A stretch of DNA of 64,000 nt from the NCBI RefSeq assembly GCF_051488665.1, contig NZ_JBPSEG010000001.1, forward strand, positions 62,001 through 126,000, given 5' to 3'. The stretch comes from Melioribacter sp051488665. Its GTDB lineage: Bacteria > Bacteroidota > Ignavibacteria > Ignavibacteriales > Melioribacteraceae. Both the position numbers and the translations under genes were made by a program. The notes under the pieces were generated by a model that had not been told where the DNA came from, made no database searches, and saw only the letters and a list, made by a program, of their open reading frames with translations. This document shows positions 34,848 through 43,973 of the stretch, in pieces (position 1 is the stretch's first letter; each line of letters starts with the position of its first letter).

Positions 34848-36656
34848 ATGAAAAAGATACGTAACATTGCCATAATAGCGCATGTTGACCACGGTAAAAC
34901 TACATTGGTAGATCAAATACTAAAACAATGTAATATATTCAGACAAAATCAGGTCGTCAGAGAAAGGTTCCTCGATTCGAACGACCTGGAACGGGAAAGA
35001 GGAATTACAATCTTAGCAAAACATATAAGCATCCCGTATAAAGACTATAAAATAAACATTATCGATACGCCGGGGCATGCGGATTTCGGCGGCGAAGTCG
35101 AACGTGTATTGAAAATGGCGGACGGCGTGCTGCTGCTCGTAGATTCGTTTGAAGGACCTATGCCTCAGACCCGTTTTGTGCTCGAAAAAGCGTTGAGTTT
35201 GAATCTGGCTCCGATTGTAGTCATCAATAAAATAGACCGCCCTGATAACAGACCCGGGGAAGTTTTAAATGAAGTCTACGATTTATTTATCGATCTGGGC
35301 GCCGACGAAACACAACTTGAATTCCCCGTCTTTTATGCCAGCGGGCGCGAAGGCTGGGCGGTATCCGATCTGTCGCATAAAAAGAAGGACATTACCCCCC
35401 TTCTCGAATCGATAATTAAAGATATTCCTCCTCCGCCGATGAATGCCGGATCTACGCAAATACAAATTACCACTCTCGATTATAACGATTATATCGGAAG
35501 AATCGGAATCGGAAGAGTTTTCAGAGGCTCGCTCGAAAAATCACAAGATCTCTCGATTATCAAACGCGACGGTAAAGTTCATCCGGTTTCGATTAAACAG
35601 ATTTTTGTATTTGACGGGCTCAACAGACTGGAAGTCGACTCTGTCGATTGCGGCGATATCTGCGCAATTGTAGGCGTAGAGGATATCGACATCGGCGACA
35701 CAATAGCCGATTCCAACGAGCCGGAACCGCTCCCTTTGATTACAATCGACGAACCGACAATAAGCATGACATTTACGGTCAACAATTCGCCCTTTTACGG
35801 CAAGGAAGGAAAATTTGTCACGTCGCGTCAACTCAGAGACCGCCTCTACAAGGAACTCGAACATAACGTAGCTCTTAAAGTGGAGGAGACCGCTTCTCCC
35901 GATTCATTCAAGGTTTCGGGAAGAGGCATTTTGCATTTATCGATATTGGTTGAAAACATGAGGCGCGAAGGCTTTGAACTCCAAATTAGAGAGCCGAAAG
36001 TAATCTACAAGGAAATAAACGGCAAAAAAGCCGAGCCGATCGAAATTCTGGTTGTCGACGTTCCTGCGGAATATTCGGGCAAAGTAATCGAGCTCGTAGG
36101 GCAGCGCCGTGGCGAACTGGTAAAAATGGAAAACAAAGGCTCGGTTCAGAATCTGATATTTCACATTCCTTCCAGAGGATTAATGGGCTTGAGAACCAAA
36201 CTGCTTACCGTAACTTCCGGCGAAGGGATAATGCACCACCGTTTTTATCAATACGAATATTTCAAAGGCTCGATAGCAAGAAACAGAAACGGCGCGATTA
36301 TATCGATGGAAGACGGACCGGTTACGGCTTACGCTCTCGATTCGTTGAAAGACAGGGGCAGATTTTTTGTCGAGCCCGGCGAAGTCGTTTATCGCGGGCA
36401 GGTAATCGGCGAACACAATAAAGAGAACGATATCGAAGTCAACATCCAGCGAGGTAAAAAATTAACGAATATGCGCGCTTCCGGATCCGACAAAGCAATC
36501 AAAATTCCTCCTCCGGTTAAGTTTACTCTCGAAGAAGCGCTCGAATATATTAACGAAGACGAGATGGTAGAAGTGACGCCTAAGTCGATACGTCTGCGTA
36601 AACTCTATCTGGACCCGCACGAACGCAAACGCTACAACTTGAACAAAGCTGTTTAA
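34848..36656 (+). CDS. typA: GTP-binding protein BipA/TypA
   Basis: 602 residues, standard for BipA. The N-terminal GTPase has G1 AHVDHGKTT, switch I RERGITILAKH, G3 DTPGHADFGGEV and G4 NKIDRP. A beta-barrel (EF-Tu domain II) and EF-G-like domains follow, then the BipA C-terminal domain with SRGLMGLRTKLLT near 443 and ending YLDPHERKRYN. It binds the ribosome and supports 50S assembly and stress growth. No SD-like site is strong; the ATG fits the conserved MKKIRNIAIIAHVDHGK start. Confidence 0.96.
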   Translation: MKKIRNIAIIAHVDHGKTTLVDQILKQCNIFRQNQVVRERFLDSNDLERERGITILAKHISIPYKDYKINIIDTPGHADFGGEVERVLKMADGVLLLVDSFEGPMPQTRFVLEKALSLNLAPIVVINKIDRPDNRPGEVLNEVYDLFIDLGADETQLEFPVFYASGREGWAVSDLSHKKKDITPLLESIIKDIPPPPMNAGSTQIQITTLDYNDYIGRIGIGRVFRGSLEKSQDLSIIKRDGKVHPVSIKQIFVFDGLNRLEVDSVDCGDICAIVGVEDIDIGDTIADSNEPEPLPLITIDEPTISMTFTVNNSPFYGKEGKFVTSRQLRDRLYKELEHNVALKVEETASPDSFKVSGRGILHLSILVENMRREGFELQIREPKVIYKEINGKKAEPIEILVVDVPAEYSGKVIELVGQRRGELVKMENKGSVQNLIFHIPSRGLMGLRTKLLTVTSGEGIMHHRFYQYEYFKGSIARNRNGAIISMEDGPVTAYALDSLKDRGRFFVEPGEVVYRGQVIGEHNKENDIEVNIQRGKKLTNMRASGSDKAIKIPPPVKFTLEEALEYINEDEMVEVTPKSIRLRKLYLDPHERKRYNLNKAV

Positions 36657-36704
36657 TATGTAACGAGTCCGGTTTTCCGTTTCATTCGCTCGTTATTTCA
36701 GCTA

Positions 36705-37700
36705 TTAAAATAACTTTATCAGTTTGTTCTTTTTAGCGGATTCAAATGCTTTCTGAAGCGTCATCATATCCTTAAAGCCTTCTTCAAAGGGACTCAGGTT
36801 TTTTACCTTTCTCGTTACGATTTTATAAAAATGCAGGAATTCGTTCTCGTAGCCTCCGTCGGTTTTTACTTTTATTTTTTGATCTTTTCTACCGTCTCTT
36901 TTAATGATAATCCTGCCGTTGTTTTGCAGTATTAAAGAGCCTTTATTTCCAAAGATTATCATTTCGTTACTGTGGAAACCGCGTACGGAAAAGAATATAT
37001 TGAGAATTCCGTGCATCGATTTATCGAAGTTGAACAGGAACGAAAACGTATCTTCAGTTCCAATTGCCGGATTAACGGATTTCATCGAGGCGTAACCCGA
37101 TTTTATATCGCCGAACAACATTCGCAAAGCAGCCGCGTTATGAACGCCACCGTCGTAGACAAATCCGCCCGGATATTTATTTTTTTGACGCCATTTCGTT
37201 TGTGCGTATTTGTCTTTTAATGTCAGATTATTGAATACGTTCCATACAACCGAATAAACGTCTCCGATAATTTTCTTGTTCAACAATTTTTTAGTTTCCA
37301 GATAGAGAGGGTCGAATCGGAAATTTTCCGCGAGGAAACAGACAGCCTTTGTCCGTTTTTGCATTGCAATCAGTTTGCCGGCTTCGCCGGGTTTTGCAGC
37401 CAGCGGCTTTTCGAGGAATACGTGTTTCCCCGACTTAATTGCTTCCGCGGCAAATTTATAGTTCAGTTCGATCGGCACGGCTATTACAACCGCGTCCACA
37501 TCAGGATTCTTCATTATCTCTTTGCAATCGGTTGTGTACGGAATGCCGCCCGTAAGACGCGAATATTCTTTTGCCTTCTTCTCGGTTCTGTTGCACGCCG
37601 CCACAATTTCAAATTTATCTTTATGTTTTTTAATAGCGGGCAGGTGCAATTCCTTAGCCGCAATTCCGCATCCTATTATTCCCAGTCGTATTTTCTTCAT
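36705..37700 (-). CDS. Gfo/Idh/MocA-family oxidoreductase
   Basis: 331 residues. Rossmann start RLGIIGCGIAAKELHLPA, then the EKP motif (HVFLEKPLAAKPGEA near 98), and the C-terminal alpha/beta domain with KYPGGFVYDGGVHNAA near 180 (the HxxD-like region). It is an NAD(P)-dependent dehydrogenase on a sugar, inositol or related substrate, cytosolic. An AAGGAAA site precedes ATG. It is convergent with typA and monocistronic, so the context gives no substrate hint. Confidence 0.9.
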   Translation of the reverse strand: MKKIRLGIIGCGIAAKELHLPAIKKHKDKFEIVAACNRTEKKAKEYSRLTGGIPYTTDCKEIMKNPDVDAVVIAVPIELNYKFAAEAIKSGKHVFLEKPLAAKPGEAGKLIAMQKRTKAVCFLAENFRFDPLYLETKKLLNKKIIGDVYSVVWNVFNNLTLKDKYAQTKWRQKNKYPGGFVYDGGVHNAAALRMLFGDIKSGYASMKSVNPAIGTEDTFSFLFNFDKSMHGILNIFFSVRGFHSNEMIIFGNKGSLILQNNGRIIIKRDGRKDQKIKVKTDGGYENEFLHFYKIVTRKVKNLSPFEEGFKDMMTLQKAFESAKKNKLIKLF

Positions 37701-37846
37701 ATCGATTTTCCTTTATTATTATTAAAATGAATTGCCGCCGTTATAAAAATAAAATTATTCCAAAAATGCAATCTTTCCGCAACAGACTTTGAATTTGCCG
37801 TTACAGCAGGAAAGGAAATATGGGAATGAATCAATCGAAATAAAAA

Positions 37847-37869
37847 AGGCTGCCCTTTTGAGGCAGCCT
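37847..37869 (-). terminator. Terminator after the chemotaxis operon
   Basis: An 8-bp stem AGGCTGCC / GGCAGCCT with a 7-base loop. On the - strand it is followed by TTTTTTATTTC. It lies about 25 bases past the stop of the MCP gene. Confidence 0.85.
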
Positions 37870-37893
37870 CTTATTTACTTATGTAAAGATAAG

Positions 37894-40002
37894 TCAGTTT
37901 GTAAGGAGCTTATCTTCTTTACGAGATATCTGTTTTGATTTACCGTTGCCGTTTCCGTGCGGTTTAAATTCGCCGTTTGCGGCAAATTTGAATTTTGCTA
38001 TTAATTCGCGCAGATTATTTGTCATTCTGTTGAGTTCGTCGGCAGCGCCGGCAATCTGTTGAATTCCGGCTGCGCTTTCGTTTGTAACCTTGCTGATAGT
38101 CTCAACGTTATGATTTATTTGTTCGCTCGTAGCGCTTTGTTCTTCGCTTGCGGCGGCTACCTGATTAACCACGTCGAGCGCTGCGTCCGAAGCCTGAATA
38201 ATTTCTTCGAGCGATTTGCCTGCTTTTTGAGCCAGTTCCTTGCCGGTTTCGACTTCGCCTTTTCCTTTGCTCATCGAAACAACCACATTTTCCGTTACGT
38301 CCTGAATCCGCTTGATCATATCGGAAATTTCTTTTGTAGCTTTTGTGGTTCTTTCAGCGAGTTTTCTCACTTCGTCTGCTACTACAGCAAAGCCTCTTCC
38401 CTGCTCGCCGGCTCTGGCGGCTTCTATTGCAGCGTTCAATGCAAGCAGGTTGGTTTGGTTTGCGATGTCGTCGATTACCTGCACAATCTCGCCGATTTGC
38501 TCGCTGTTCTTGCCGAGATTTTGAATTTTACCGGCGGCATTAACAACGAAGTCGGCTATTTTATTCATGCCTTCTACAGTCTTACTAACAACCTCGCCGC
38601 CTTCGCGCGCTACCTGACCGGCTTTTCTGGAAGCTTCGGAAGCCAGAGTAGCGTTTTTCGAAGTGCTCATAATCGTCTTTGTCATTTCCTCGACCTGCAA
38701 AACAACTTCGTTAGCCTGGGCGGTTTGTTCCTGCGCGCCTGCAGCCATTTGTTCGGTCGACGATGAAATTTGTTCGCTTATAGAGGCTGTCAGATTTACC
38801 ATCTCGGCTATGTTGCTCAATATATCGGTCAACGATTCGCCGAGAGAATTGATGCTGTTGACAATCAGTTTATGATCGCCTTTGAAATCTCCTTTGACGC
38901 GAGCGTCGAAATTGCCTTTAGCCATTTCTGCAAGCACGTCCACGCTGACCTTAATCGGAGTAAAGAGGGCGTCGAGCGTAGCGTTTACGCCGGCGACAAT
39001 TTCTTTATACGCGCCGTCGAATTTCTCCGGATTGCCCCGTTTGGTTACTTTTCCTTCTATAATTTCGTCGGTAATCGATTTCAGCTCGTCTATCAAATTC
39101 CTCAAATTGCCGATCATCTTAAGCATACTGTCGGAGAGTTCGTCGTCTTCGGAAAGCGTCTTAATTTCTACGTTCAAATTGCCTCTGGAAATTTCCGTTG
39201 CGGCTTTGATTTTTTCGTGCTGAGAATGTCTCAATTGTTCCAGCATATCGGCAAGCTCGCCGAATTCGTCTTTTGTCGCCACGGCGACTTTATCTTTGAA
39301 GTTTCCTACGGAAAATTTGCCTACCACGTCTTTCATATATTGAACGGGCTTCATCAAAGATTTCACCATGTAGAAGAATACGAAGAAGAAGAAAAGGATT
39401 CCGAATGCAATTCCGAAGAAGATAACCAAACGGGAAGACGAAACGGCGTCCGACAGATTGGAATTCAAAACCTCGCCCTTTTGAGTAAGGTTATCTTTGA
39501 GGTTTTTGAAATTGCCTAGTATTTGTTCGCCGATTTCTTCGCCGGACGTAGTGGCGACTACGGCTGCGAGTTCATAGTCTTTAATTGCCGCCGCGCTGAT
39601 TGTGCCGTCGATAACCAGGCTTTTATAGTCGCCCCAGCTTTTATTAATGTTCGCCAGGTCTTCTTCGATGCTCGTACCGGCGTATTTATCGGTAAGATTA
39701 GCCAGCGCGGAATCGATTACTTCTTTCGATTTCGAAAGCTTGGTAAGATTACTGTTTAATTCGGGTTCGAAACTCGGAATCGAAAATTTTAGGAGCGTGT
39801 TCTTCAGCCCTTCAAATTCCCGGTATATTTTGTCGACTTCGTTTGAAGGCGCAATATAATCGGCATAGATCTGATCTTTGTAGTCGTTTATTTTAAACAT
39901 TTGATAAAGATCGTTGCCGATTACAGCCGTACAAATAGCTCCCAGTATTATATACGAGACCCGGAGTTTGGTTTTGAACTTCAAATTTTTGATTGAAATC
40001 AT
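37894..40002 (-). CDS. Methyl-accepting chemotaxis protein
   Basis: 702 residues. Transmembrane helix about 12-30, a periplasmic four-helix-bundle sensor (about 35-190), a second TM (about 195-218, VIFFGIAFGILFFFFVFFYM), then HAMP and further HAMP-like repeats (about 220-390). The signalling helical bundle includes the hairpin tip NQTNLLALNAAIEAARAGEQ near 530, which contacts CheW and CheA. The C-terminus carries Q/E-rich methylation helices. It ends in a basic glycine-rich tail without a CheR-binding pentapeptide. It is the last gene of the cheW-hemerythrin-TonB operon. Confidence 0.93.
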   Translation of the reverse strand: MISIKNLKFKTKLRVSYIILGAICTAVIGNDLYQMFKINDYKDQIYADYIAPSNEVDKIYREFEGLKNTLLKFSIPSFEPELNSNLTKLSKSKEVIDSALANLTDKYAGTSIEEDLANINKSWGDYKSLVIDGTISAAAIKDYELAAVVATTSGEEIGEQILGNFKNLKDNLTQKGEVLNSNLSDAVSSSRLVIFFGIAFGILFFFFVFFYMVKSLMKPVQYMKDVVGKFSVGNFKDKVAVATKDEFGELADMLEQLRHSQHEKIKAATEISRGNLNVEIKTLSEDDELSDSMLKMIGNLRNLIDELKSITDEIIEGKVTKRGNPEKFDGAYKEIVAGVNATLDALFTPIKVSVDVLAEMAKGNFDARVKGDFKGDHKLIVNSINSLGESLTDILSNIAEMVNLTASISEQISSSTEQMAAGAQEQTAQANEVVLQVEEMTKTIMSTSKNATLASEASRKAGQVAREGGEVVSKTVEGMNKIADFVVNAAGKIQNLGKNSEQIGEIVQVIDDIANQTNLLALNAAIEAARAGEQGRGFAVVADEVRKLAERTTKATKEISDMIKRIQDVTENVVVSMSKGKGEVETGKELAQKAGKSLEEIIQASDAALDVVNQVAAASEEQSATSEQINHNVETISKVTNESAAGIQQIAGAADELNRMTNNLRELIAKFKFAANGEFKPHGNGNGKSKQISRKEDKLLTN

Positions 40003-40017
40003 GGCTCTTTCTCAATT

Positions 40018-40413
40018 TTAATTTAATTTAAATACAAACGACATAGTAAGTTTAACTTTCACCGGCTGACCGCCTTTCATTCCCGGTTTGAACTTACTCG
40101 ATTTCAGTACGCGTTCCACTTCTTCGCTGCATCCTCCGCCGACTCCTTTGATTATTTTTACGTCGTCGACGTCTCCGTTTTCATTTATATACGCCATCGC
40201 AATAACCCTGCCTTCCTGTCCGGTTTTTTTGGCAAATTCAGGGTATTGAATTTTTTTCATCAGGTTTGCAAGACCATCGGCGGGCTCGGGCATAACTTCC
40301 GCTATCGGGAGATAATCCTCGTCGCCCGGCATCAATAAATTAGACGCAGCCGGGATATCGACTTTCATTAAAAGAAGAATCGCAAGAAACAAATACAGGT
40401 TTCTAAATTTCAT
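40018..40413 (-). CDS. Exported TonB C-terminal domain protein
   Basis: 131 residues. A signal peptide or anchor (about 5-22) leads directly, without a Pro-rich linker, into a TonB_C domain (about 50-131): YPEFAKKTGQEGRVIAMAYI, GDVDDVKIIKG and the ending PVKVKLTMSFVFK. TonB normally energises outer-membrane receptors. A short version encoded between hemerythrin and an MCP is unusual; the gaps are 18 and 15 bases, so it is co-transcribed with both. It may be a periplasmic adaptor rather than a full TonB. Role unknown. Confidence 0.82.
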   Translation of the reverse strand: MKFRNLYLFLAILLLMKVDIPAASNLLMPGDEDYLPIAEVMPEPADGLANLMKKIQYPEFAKKTGQEGRVIAMAYINENGDVDDVKIIKGVGGGCSEEVERVLKSSKFKPGMKGGQPVKVKLTMSFVFKLN

Positions 40414-40431
40414 TTCATTACTCCGTTATTA

Positions 40432-40839
40432 TTAATAAATGCCTTGTTCGTTTATGAATTTTGAATACGCTTTATCCGAGCCTTTGATATGTTTGGTTAA
40501 CCAATTTGTCAGAAAATTCATTATTTCCAGAGACAATCCGGCTCGATTGTTTTGAAAATCCTCGTAAAACTTACCAACCGAATTAACAAAGTCGTCGTGT
40601 TCTTTTTTATGCGACAATTTGTTGGGGTAGTTGTATTTTTCAAATAAGTCTTCTTCGGACTTAAAATGAGTTTTTGTATAGCCGATTAAATCATAAATAA
40701 TTTTAGCCAGTACTTCGTTCGATTTGCCCTGTTTCATAGCGTCGTAGAGCAAATTAATAGTATCGACTAATTTTTTGTGCTGGCTGTCGAGCACTTTGAC
40801 CCGGACGCTGTATGTGTCGTTCCAATTAATTAAGGACAT
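40432..40839 (-). CDS. Bacteriohemerythrin
   Basis: 135 residues, the normal single-domain length. The diiron ligands are visible: DSQHKKLVD, THFKSEEDLF, HKKEHDDF and HIKGSDKAY, matching the His/Glu/Asp set of hemerythrins. It binds O2 reversibly in the cytosol. Sitting in an operon with cheW and an MCP, it may supply or sense oxygen for aerotaxis. This role is inferred. Confidence 0.93.
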   Translation of the reverse strand: MSLINWNDTYSVRVKVLDSQHKKLVDTINLLYDAMKQGKSNEVLAKIIYDLIGYTKTHFKSEEDLFEKYNYPNKLSHKKEHDDFVNSVGKFYEDFQNNRAGLSLEIMNFLTNWLTKHIKGSDKAYSKFINEQGIY

Positions 40840-40897
40840 CCGTTTCCTCTTTTATATTATTATCGTATGAAAAACAGATTTATTAAGCTCTCACAAA

Positions 40898-41377
40898 TCA
40901 GTTATTCATTTTGTTGAGCTCGATTTTTTCCTGAGTCGAAAGAATTTTTTCAAGGTCAATCAGAATCAATAATCTGTCGTCGAGCTTTCCAACCGCTTTA
41001 ATAAATTCGGCGTTAACGCCGGCGACAATCTCCGGCGGCGGCTCGGTTATGCTTGCAGGAATTCTGAGCACTTCCGTAACCGCATCGACAATGAATCCGA
41101 CGGTTTTTCCCGCTACTTCGACGACTATAATGCGTGTATTTTTGTCGTGTTCTTTCCTTGGCATTCCGAGTTTTGTTCTGAGATCAATTACGGGAATTAT
41201 TCTCCCTCTCAGATTCACAACGCCGTCCACGAAATCGGGCGCATTCGGCACTTTCGTAATTTCCATCATACGGATAATTTCCTGAACAAGGAGAATATCC
41301 ACACCGTACTCCTCTTCGCCAATCAAAAAACTCACAAGTTGAAGTATTTCGGCGTTTTCCACTTTTTGCGCGGTCAT
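40898..41377 (-). CDS. cheW: Chemotaxis coupling protein CheW
   Basis: About 159 residues from the ATG at 41377, preceded by GGGGAAAAA; the longer 176-residue frame has a non-conserved N-terminus, so I prefer the shorter. CheW domain: VSFLIGEEEYGVDILLVQEI near 14-35, VVNLRGRIIPVIDLR near 55, and VGFIVDAVTEVLRIP. It links MCPs to CheA. It is first in the - strand operon with the hemerythrin, TonB-type and MCP genes. CheA is not in the window. Confidence 0.93.
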   Translation of the reverse strand: MTAQKVENAEILQLVSFLIGEEEYGVDILLVQEIIRMMEITKVPNAPDFVDGVVNLRGRIIPVIDLRTKLGMPRKEHDKNTRIIVVEVAGKTVGFIVDAVTEVLRIPASITEPPPEIVAGVNAEFIKAVGKLDDRLLILIDLEKILSTQEKIELNKMNN

Positions 41378-41409
41378 TTTTTCCCCATTTTTAATCCACC
41401 TACATCCTA

Positions 41410-41436
41410 TTATCGAAATTGCAGCCAAATAGTTGA
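41410..41436 (-). promoter_or_regulatory. Weak sigma-28-like promoter before cheW
   Basis: The - strand shows TCAACTAT-N11-TTCGATAA against TAAAGTTT-N11-GCCGATAA: 6 of 8 in the -10 box but only 5 of 8 in the -35. Position, about 33 bases above the cheW start, and the chemotaxis content fit. Lower confidence than the flagellin promoter. Confidence 0.35.
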
Positions 41437-41593
41437 GCTTATCGAAATAATTTTATTATTTAATTTTACATCATTCTTTTTTTGTGGATTTTTTAAGAAA
41501 AAAATTGAATATTGTTTCGGAGTTCTTCAACTGGAAATAAATGAGACGTCAATTAATTAATATAGGGCTTTTGAATTTCCTTTGGCGATACCG

Positions 41594-43945
41594 ATGAAAA
41601 GTAAGAAATCTATAAATAGCGACCCAATGCGCAAAGAATACGAAGCTTTAAAACGAAAATTCAATCGCTTAAATAGAGAGTATGAAAAACTTAAAACGGA
41701 AAAAGATAATTACCGATTATTGATAGAGAATCAAACCGACCTGGTCGTTAAAGTAGATACCGAAGGCAGATTTCTGTTCGTAAGCCCATCTTATTGCGAA
41801 CTCTTCGGCAAAAAGGAAGAAGAATTAATCGGGCATAAATTCATACCGCTGGTTCACAAAGACGACCGCAAATCGACCAAGGACGCCATGCAGGCTTTAT
41901 ATAAACCGCCTTATTCGTGTTATCTGGAACAGAGAGCCAAAACAAAACGCGGATGGAGATGGCTCGCCTGGTCGGACAAAGCCATTCTCGACGACGATAA
42001 CCGGGTCGTTGCAATTGTCGGAGTCGGCAGGGATATTACCGAGAAAAAAGAGCTCGAAGAAAAAATAAAAGAGGACGAACGCCAACTGCGGCTTTTTTAC
42101 GACAACATGTTCATCGGCGTTTACAGAACTACCCCGGACGGCAAAATATTATTCGTAAATCCAGCCTTGTTAAAGATGTTGAAATACGACTCCTTCGAGG
42201 AACTCGCCAATCGGAATCTTGAAGCCGAAGGCTTTGAACCGGGTTACGAAAGAACCGAGTTTAAGTCGATTATGGAAAAAGAAGGACAAATAATCGGATA
42301 CGTCTCTAAATGGAAATGTAAAGACAATACATACATCTGGGTGCGGGAAAGCGCAAAAGCAATCTGCGATTCGAAAGGTAACATCATTTATTACGACGGA
42401 ACCGTGGAAAATATTACAAGCTGGAAAGAAGCCGAAGAAGAACTCGAAAAAGAACGCAATCTTTTGAGAACATTAATCGATTCGATTCCCGACCAGATTT
42501 TCGTTAAGGACAAAGAAGGCAGATTTCTGCTCAACAACAAATCCCACCTGAAGTCGCTCAATTTGAAAATCCAGGAACAGGCGCTCGGCAAAAGAGAAGA
42601 AGAATTATCCGCCTCGTACGACCCGTCTTCCGATAATATAAACGAAATAATTTCTACCGGCGAGCCGTCTCTCAATAAAGAAGAATTTTATATTACTTCG
42701 GAAAATAAGCCGGGGCGGGCGCTGACTTCAAAAGTCCCTTTGAAAAGCAGAAACGGAAAAATTACGGGCGTAATCGGCGTCAGACGCGATATAACCAGAC
42801 TGAAAGAATTCGAACAGGAATTGCAGGAAAACGAAGAAAAATTCAGAACCGTTATCGAACAACTCTACGACGGCATTATTCTGGTCGACGAGAACGGCGA
42901 AATAATCGAATGGAATAATGCTATGACAAATATCACCGGACTGAAAAAGGAGGAAGTTTTAAATAAAAATTACAAGGAAATAACAGCCGTTTTATTGCCC
43001 GATCCCGAAGAACGACCGCCGTTTCTTAACATAACTGACATTCCCCTGCCCGACATAATTAAGAGCTACGGACAACTCTATTTCCATAAACCGTTTGAAT
43101 TCACTTTTCGTCAGCCGAACGGCAGCGAACTTATTATGCAAATTGTTTTATCTCCCGTAAAGACAAAATACGGCAAACGAGTGTGCGCTATTGTAAGGGA
43201 CATCACTCAAACAAAGAAGTACAGCAAGACTCTTGAAATTTATCTCGAGGAACTCGAAAAGAAAAACGACGAGCAGGAAAAATTCACTTATACAGTATCT
43301 CACGACCTGCGAAGTCCGGTAATTACAATCAAAAGCTTTGTCGGTTTGATGCTCGACGATATAAAATCAGGAAAAACGGATAAAATATTACCGGACCTTC
43401 AAAAAATTTCAAACGCCGTCGATACGATGTCAGAAATGCTCGAGGGTCTTCTGAGACTGTCGCGATTAAACCGCAACGGAAATACCATATCGCAAATATC
43501 TATGTATGAAGTTATACGCGAAATGCTGTCGGCACTTCAGGGCATGATGCCGCCCGATGCGGAAATCAATATAAATCCCTCCCTGCCTTCGATTGAAGGC
43601 GACCGCATGAAAATTAAAGAAGTCTGGCAAAATTTAATAGAGAACGCAATAAAACATTCGCAAAAAGATCAAAAACTGATAATCAATATCGATTACAAGA
43701 AAGACGATAAATACATTACTTACATTATCAAGGACAACGGAGCCGGAATACCGGAAGATAAGCTAAATACAATCTTCAATATCTTCGAAAAAGGGAATCC
43801 AAAAAGCGGGGGAACCGGTTTGGGCTTATCGATCGTTAAAAAAATTGTTGAATCGCATAAAGGTTCCGTTTGGGCAGAATCCGGAGGAACCGGGAAAGGG
43901 GCAGCTTTCTTTATAAAATTACCCTACAGTCGTAACCCTAACTAA
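41594..43945 (+). CDS. Four-PAS sensor histidine kinase, cytosolic
   Basis: About 783 residues. I chose the ATG at 41594 over a TTG at 41582. A short N-terminal coiled coil is followed by four PAS/PAC modules (about 45-160, 165-285, 290-415, 420-545), then HisKA with acceptor His in TVSHDLRSPVIT near 567 and HATPase (LIENAIKH, DNGAGIPEDK, GTGLGLSI) ending near 785. No membrane helix. The SHDLRSP box is of the phytochrome-like/HisKA type. The hybrid kinase with receivers begins 28 bases downstream, so the two may form a phosphorelay. Confidence 0.9.
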   Translation: MKSKKSINSDPMRKEYEALKRKFNRLNREYEKLKTEKDNYRLLIENQTDLVVKVDTEGRFLFVSPSYCELFGKKEEELIGHKFIPLVHKDDRKSTKDAMQALYKPPYSCYLEQRAKTKRGWRWLAWSDKAILDDDNRVVAIVGVGRDITEKKELEEKIKEDERQLRLFYDNMFIGVYRTTPDGKILFVNPALLKMLKYDSFEELANRNLEAEGFEPGYERTEFKSIMEKEGQIIGYVSKWKCKDNTYIWVRESAKAICDSKGNIIYYDGTVENITSWKEAEEELEKERNLLRTLIDSIPDQIFVKDKEGRFLLNNKSHLKSLNLKIQEQALGKREEELSASYDPSSDNINEIISTGEPSLNKEEFYITSENKPGRALTSKVPLKSRNGKITGVIGVRRDITRLKEFEQELQENEEKFRTVIEQLYDGIILVDENGEIIEWNNAMTNITGLKKEEVLNKNYKEITAVLLPDPEERPPFLNITDIPLPDIIKSYGQLYFHKPFEFTFRQPNGSELIMQIVLSPVKTKYGKRVCAIVRDITQTKKYSKTLEIYLEELEKKNDEQEKFTYTVSHDLRSPVITIKSFVGLMLDDIKSGKTDKILPDLQKISNAVDTMSEMLEGLLRLSRLNRNGNTISQISMYEVIREMLSALQGMMPPDAEININPSLPSIEGDRMKIKEVWQNLIENAIKHSQKDQKLIINIDYKKDDKYITYIIKDNGAGIPEDKLNTIFNIFEKGNPKSGGTGLGLSIVKKIVESHKGSVWAESGGTGKGAAFFIKLPYSRNPN

Positions 43946-43973
43946 TTAAGGAGCAATTTATTCAGAGGGAATT

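Noticed and set aside
36661..36695. Possible terminator after typA (TAACGAG / CTCGTTA)
   Set aside because: The stem is 7 bp with a long loop and no T-tract, too weak to annotate.
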